NCBI GenBank assembly: GCA_012033095.1
Contig: JAAUPO010000040.1
Span: forward strand, 1-10,093
DNA length: 10,093 nt
Origin: Synechococcaceae cyanobacterium RL_1_2
GTDB taxonomy: Bacteria > Cyanobacteriota > Cyanobacteriia > Cyanobacteriales > JAAUPO01
Direction of reading: 5' to 3'
The notes beneath the pieces were generated by a model, which made no database searches, was not told where the DNA came from, and saw nothing but the letters and a program-made list of their open reading frames with translations. Each line of letters starts with the position of its first letter. Position 1 is the first letter of the stretch. Below, piece after piece: positions 6,674 to 10,093 of this stretch. The position numbers were made by a program, and so were the translations under genes.

Positions 6674-6735
6674 TTGTTCAATTTTTGCTCCTATTTTTCC
6701 CACCAACTTTTTATTATCTTAACGAGGTCACAATC

Positions 6736-7290
6736 ATGAAATTACAACATATTTCCCTCATTGCTGGAGTCACAGCTTTATCCCTAGGAAGTTTAGTCGC
6801 TTTTGCGGAACCCCATACCCCTCTCCACCATGCTAATACTAATAATAATTTTGAGCCGGTATTCATGGCCGATCGCGGCGAAGGCGAAGGCGGTTTACGC
6901 TTTGGAGAAGGTCGTTTGATTGAAGAGCTAGAATTAACCCCTACGCAACAAGCCCAAATTGAAACGTTAAAAGAGAATCATCGGACAGAAATGGAAGGCT
7001 TGCGGGAACAAATGCAACCCATCAAAGACGAAATTAGGGAATTAATGGTGGGTACCGCTGATAAAGCTACCATCCGTGCAAAACATCAAGAAGCCCAATC
7101 TTTGCATACTAAAATTCAGGACGCACGCTTTGAACAAATGCTAGAGATTCGGGAAGTTCTGACCCCAGAACAACGCCAAAAATTTGCGAGTATTATGGAT
7201 CAAAAACGAGACAAAATGCCCAATCGTCGTGAAGCTGGGGAAAGAAGAATGGGGGAAGGCCTAATGAGACCAAGGTTACAAACTCGTTAA
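6736..7290 (+). CDS. Spy/CpxP-like periplasmic LTxxQ protein
   Basis: A 184-residue secreted protein. Residues 1-24 form a signal peptide with a likely cleavage at AFA-EP. Two LTxxQ motifs, LTPTQ (67-71) and LTPEQ (142-146), bracket a charged, helical region rich in E, Q, K and R, the layout of the Spy/CpxP family of periplasmic chaperones and metal or stress sensors. The C-terminus is Arg/Met/Gly-rich. The start is ATG 6736: it begins the signal peptide and has GAGG eight bases upstream; a longer TTG start would add an unlikely hydrophobic leader. It follows the anti-sigma gene by 62 nt with no clear terminator between, so it probably belongs to the same operon and is a target of the sigma factor, acting in envelope protein folding or metal stress. 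Confidence 0.85.
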   Translation: MKLQHISLIAGVTALSLGSLVAFAEPHTPLHHANTNNNFEPVFMADRGEGEGGLRFGEGRLIEELELTPTQQAQIETLKENHRTEMEGLREQMQPIKDEIRELMVGTADKATIRAKHQEAQSLHTKIQDARFEQMLEIREVLTPEQRQKFASIMDQKRDKMPNRREAGERRMGEGLMRPRLQTR

Positions 7291-7313
7291 TTAGTTCTAG
7301 GGGGTTTTGATAA

Positions 7314-7360
7314 GTTCGAGGGGCGAACATTCCTGCTTAATCCCCTGAATAAGGGGCAGG
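7314..7360 (+). terminator. Two hairpins that may be mutually exclusive, between spy and pmbA
   Basis: Hairpin 1 is GTTCG (7314-7318), loop AGGGG, CGAAC (7324-7328). Hairpin 2 is CCCCT (7342-7346), loop, AGGGG (7352-7356), with outer CCTG/CAGG (7332-7335, 7357-7360). The AGGGG loop of hairpin 1 can also pair with CCCCT of hairpin 2. No clean U-tract follows. Plausible roles are 3' processing or termination for the spy operon, or a leader element for pmbA. Confidence 0.4.
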
Positions 7361-7484
7361 TAACGTTCCTTGAACTTTTATCGTTTGTGGTTTAGATTAC
7401 GGTAAGCCAATTAAGCTCTTGATTGGAAATGGGTTAGTTTATCCATTCCTAAACGGTTTATCGACATTATCGACTAATTTTCCT

Positions 7485-8824
7485 ATGACTACAGTAAAAA
7501 CGATCGCGGATTTGGCCCAAGCTAGTGCAAAGAAATTAAATATTACCAAATACGATATTTACGGGGAAACGGTAGATGAGACCAGTGCCCAGGTAGATCA
7601 AGGGAAACCTAAACAAGTCGAAGCCTCCAGTCACTCCAGTGTGATCGTGCGGGTGTGGAATGAACATAACACCATGGGGGTTACGTCCACCACCGATGTA
7701 GATGATATCGGGATTGAATTGGCCCTACAAACCGCGAAGGAAGCTAGTTTATTTGGGGCTAAAGATCATGTGCCGGATTTTAGTTCTGAAGCCATTAATC
7801 CCATTGCTAACGTCAGCAGTAATTTATCGGCACAAGTCCCTGTTAGTGAATTGGTGCAAGAACTCCTTACCGCAGAGGAAGACATTCTTCAGTCCCATGA
7901 CGCGATCGTGGGGGTACCCTATAATGGTCTCTCCCAACAAAATACTAGCCGTTTTTATCTCAATAGTGCCGGTGCTTTAAGGGAAGAAAGCCATTCCTAC
8001 GCTTCCATGTATCTCTACGCCAAAACAGAACAGGAAGGGAAAAAGCCCCGCAGCGGTGGAGCCTATCGGGTAAGCCATAGTTTTGGGGATTTAGATGTAA
8101 CGGGCTGTATTGAAGAAGCCAAAACCAAGGTCATTAGTCACCTCAATTACAACAAAATCAAATCTGGTAAATATACCATTGTGTTTGCACCACGGGCTTT
8201 TTTAAGTTTGTTGGGGGCTTTTTCCAATATGTTCAATGCCCAAAGTGTATTGGATAAACAAAGTCTTTCGACCCCGGACTCCATCGGTGAAGCGATCGCG
8301 TCCCCCTACCTTTCCCTAGCCGATGATGCTCTACACCCTGACAATGTGGGGATGGAAGCCTTTGATGAGGAAGGCACCCCGACCCGTCGCCTGGAGTTAA
8401 TTAGTCAAGGGAAGCTCACTAGTTTTTACATAGTACGGTCACGGCAAAACGTATGAACACTAACCCCACCGGCCATGGTCGCATTGGGGCCAAAGTTGGA
8501 GTTGGTCGTCATTTTTACCATGTGTATAGCGAAATTGAACCGGAACAAACTTTTTCCCTGGATGGTGCGGAAAACGTCATTTTAATTGATAGCCTTAACG
8601 CCCTCCATGCAGGGGTTAATGCCCTCCAGGGTTCTTTTTCTTTGCCCTTTGATGGTTGGTTAATCAATCAAGGGGAAAAAGTTAGTATTGATGCGGCCAC
8701 CGTCGCTGGGGATATTAAAGATGTATTGAAATCGATCGTGTACGTGGAACCGCAGGGGGAAGTGGTACCCAGTGGAGTTTGTCCCCATGTTTGGGTCAAA
8801 GACTTGGCCGTTACTGGAGAATAA
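7485..8824 (+). CDS. pmbA: PmbA/TldE subunit of the TldD/E metalloprotease (one-base frameshift)
   Basis: Matches the TldD/PmbA family over its whole length: FYLNSAGALREESHSYASMY in the middle, SGKYTIVFAPRAFLSLLGAF and FDEEGTPTRRLELISQGKLTSF before the break, then NPTGHGRIG and a C-terminus ending KDLAVTGE. The HExxxH zinc motif of TldD is absent, so this is the PmbA/TldE-type partner; the complex degrades unfolded peptides and matures some modified peptides. The first frame runs to TGA 8454-8456, the second carries the rest. One extra T in TTTTT at 8423-8427 restores FLHSTVTAKRMNTNPTGHG and a 446-residue protein of normal length. ATG 7485 is preferred; a TTG at 7419 would add 22 unlikely residues. 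No tldD is seen in the window. Confidence 0.88.
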
Positions 8825-8856
8825 ATCCTATGGGAAGTGTGGGAAGTGTGGGAAAG

Positions 8857-8898
8857 GTTAAAAGTTGGACAGGGAAGCCAGTCCCACCATGTTTTAAC
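8857..8898 (+). terminator. Stem-loop after pmbA
   Basis: GTTAAAA (8857-8863) pairs with TTTTAAC (8892-8898), and GGAC (8867-8870) with GTCC (8881-8884) inside it. It lies 33 nt past the pmbA stop and is preceded by two GGGAAGTGT repeats. The trailing strand is pyrimidine-rich (TTTTAACTTCTCC), so it may act as a terminator. Confidence 0.4.
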
Positions 8899-8951
8899 TT
8901 CTCCAACATTCCCTTAACCAAACCACAAACAGCCGTAGCTAATATCCTGTC

Positions 8952-8984
8952 TTGAGGTAAAATTTTGCGTTAGTTATACCTCAA
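8952..8984 (+). promoter_or_regulatory. Candidate folD promoter within an inverted repeat
   Basis: TTGAGG (8952-8957), a 17-bp spacer and TATACC (8975-8980) give a plausible sigma-70-type promoter 18 nt before the ATG. TTGAGGTA (8952-8959) and TACCTCAA (8977-8984) form a perfect 8-bp inverted repeat that overlaps both boxes, so a dimeric regulator site or short RNA hairpin is possible. Confidence 0.45.
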
Positions 8985-8997
8985 CCCCTCAAGCACC

Positions 8998-9849
8998 ATG
9001 GCCCAAATTCTTGACGGCAAAGCCCTAGCCAAAAAAATTCAACAGGAATTAGCAGCGGAAGTTGCAACTCTCCTGCCTAAGTATGGTCGCCCCCCTGGGT
9101 TAGCTGTGTTGATGGTGGGGGATAATCCAGCTAGTGCTGTGTACGTTAATAACAAAGAAAAAGCTTGCAAACGGGTGGGGATTGCTTCCTTTGGTAAACA
9201 TTTTCCCGCCGATGCTACCTTTGAGCAATTAGCCGCTGCGATCGCTGAGCTCAATCATAACGACGAAGTTGACGGTATTTTAATCCAATTACCCTTACCG
9301 TCCCATCTAGATAGTGTGGCCCTACTACACCAAATTGATCCCCGTAAAGATGCGGATGGCCTACATCCTGTTAACCTCGGCCATTTGGTGCGATCGGAAC
9401 CAGGGTTAAGGAGTTGTACTCCCTATGGTGTGATGAAACTCCTGGAGGAATATCAAATCCCCATTGCCGGGAAACAAGCTGTAGTACTGGGCCGTAGCAT
9501 TCTTGTGGGGAAACCGATTGCCATGATGTTACTAGAAGCTAATGCCACCGTCACCATGGCCCATTCCCGTACCCACAATTTAGCTGCAATCACCCGCACT
9601 GCCGATCTTTTAGTTGCAGCGGTAGGAAAACCAGAACTGATCACCGCCGATATGGTAAAACCTGGAGCCGTAGTAATTGATGTCGGCATTAATCGCACGG
9701 ATAACGGTTTGGTGGGGGATGTGAACTTTAATGCAGTAGAACCCATAGCTAGCTATATTACCCCCTGTGCCCGGTGGCATTGGCCCCATGACCGTAACTT
9801 ATCGCTTTTAGCGAATACAGTAGCTAGTTATAACCAAACCCAAGGTTAA
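8998..9849 (+). CDS. folD: Bifunctional methylenetetrahydrofolate dehydrogenase/cyclohydrolase FolD
   Basis: FolD interconverts 5,10-methylene- and 10-formyl-tetrahydrofolate in the cytoplasm, supplying one-carbon units for purines and formyl-Met-tRNA. The 283 residues are normal length. Catalytic-site residues Y49 and K53 (YVNNK), Q97 ([10 protein letters not shown]), [11 protein letters not shown] (114-124), the NADP site GRSILVGKP (165-173) and VGINR (229-233) are present. Residues 257-267 are wrong: after ASYITP the near-invariant PGGxGPMT is replaced by [11 protein letters not shown]. Removing one C from CCCCC (9761-9765) and adding one T to TT (9799-9800) restores [18 protein letters not shown]. 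Two opposite indels 34 bases apart keep the frame open, so gene callers will not flag it. Start ATG 8998; there is no Shine-Dalgarno, as is common here. Single gene with its own candidate promoter. Confidence 0.95.
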   Translation: MAQILDGKALAKKIQQELAAEVATLLPKYGRPPGLAVLMVGDNPASAVYVNNKEKACKRVGIASFGKHFPADATFEQLAAAIAELNHNDEVDGILIQLPLPSHLDSVALLHQIDPRKDADGLHPVNLGHLVRSEPGLRSCTPYGVMKLLEEYQIPIAGKQAVVLGRSILVGKPIAMMLLEANATVTMAHSRTHNLAAITRTADLLVAAVGKPELITADMVKPGAVVIDVGINRTDNGLVGDVNFNAVEPIASYITPCARWHWPHDRNLSLLANTVASYNQTQG

Positions 9850-9971
9850 ACCCAACCATTCTTTGGTTGAATCAACAAAACTTGAAAATTGCGATCGGGT
9901 AACGCTGTTTGCTGTTGGGGTTCCGGCGAAATCCTTAAAATCTTTGTGAATTCAGGTTTTGTCAATTTTTG
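9846..9971 (-). pseudogene. Possible C-terminal gene relic, convergent with folD
   Basis: A minus-strand frame of 41 codons reads PEFTKILRISPEPQQQ, then [20 protein letters not shown] and TAA (complement of 9846-9848), overlapping the folD stop. The composition looks like real protein, but no ATG starts it, and an in-frame TGA (complement of 9972-9974) blocks extension; an ATG ATG pair lies just beyond that stop. The 101-bp repeat begins about 30 bp further on and could have truncated the gene. Alternatively it is a small gene damaged by base errors, or chance. No family recognised. Confidence 0.25.
9853..9869 (+). terminator. Short hairpin after folD
   Basis: CAACCA (9853-9858), loop TTCTT, TGGTTG (9864-9869), starting 3 nt past the folD stop. 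There is no U-tract, so termination is uncertain. Confidence 0.35.
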
Positions 9972-10000
9972 TCAATGGCGCATCATCTCAAAGTTTAACT

Positions 10001-10093
10001 TAAGGAATAAGAATTTAATAACATCTAAAACTTAAATATCGATGGGTTACGCTCCCTTGAAGGATACCCTACAAATTTCTAAGTTATTTAATT
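10001..10093 (+). repeat. 101-bp intergenic repeat, copy C (cut by the window edge)
   Basis: TAAGGAATAAGAATTTAATA onward matches the copies at 3582-3687 (inverted) and 5411-5546 (direct) to the last base of the window. It lacks only the final bases of the unit, which would lie outside. It differs from copy A at one visible position. Confidence 0.85.

Noticed and set aside
6430..6681. Minus-strand frame opposite the anti-sigma gene
   Set aside because: A shadow of the plus-strand gene with no independent evidence.
8453..8824. A separate 123-residue gene after pmbA
   Set aside because: It begins mid-domain with NPTGHGRIG and is the natural C-terminus of PmbA once one T is added.
9039..9746. 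Two minus-strand frames opposite folD
   Set aside because: Shadows of a strongly conserved plus-strand gene.

Overview
The window reads as chromosomal DNA of a unicellular cyanobacterium, probably related to Synechocystis. The pointers are many GCGATCGC (HIP1-type) octamers, moderate GC, weak or absent Shine-Dalgarno sequences, and typically cyanobacterial gene families. Genus-level placement is inference.

Layout. The left edge (1-145, minus) holds the N-terminus of a membrane-anchored protein. Next comes the ribosomal pair rpmI-rplT on the minus strand (1289 to 574), divergent from an acyl-CoA dehydrogenase-like gene (1384-2453, plus). The middle (about 2454-5760) is repeat-rich: a PilZ-domain gene (plus), a CapA-type metallophosphatase gene (minus), two possible small membrane ORFs, two inverted copies of a ~110-bp MITE-like element with AGGACTTAC termini, and copies of a 101-bp intergenic repeat. 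A further copy of that repeat runs off the right edge. From 5762 an envelope-stress cassette reads rightward: ECF sigma factor, a membrane protein overlapping it by ATGA (probable anti-sigma factor), and a Spy/CpxP-like periplasmic protein. PmbA/TldE and folD follow.

The most important observation for interpretation is that single-nucleotide indels break or distort at least five conserved genes: rplT, the dehydrogenase, the sigma factor, pmbA and folD (twice, compensated). Most map to a homopolymer run. In each case joining two frames restores a normal family-length protein. Two of the genes are usually essential and folD has two self-cancelling errors, so I read these as probable base-calling or assembly errors rather than real decay. 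They are annotated as full-length genes with the suspected indel noted.

Biology. Besides housekeeping (ribosome, one-carbon folate metabolism, TldD/E proteolysis), the interesting units are the sigma/anti-sigma/Spy cassette, with an ECF-like promoter suggesting autoregulation, and the capA/pilZ region bracketed by nested inverted repeats. No CRISPR array, tRNA, rRNA, intact transposase or phage gene was seen.
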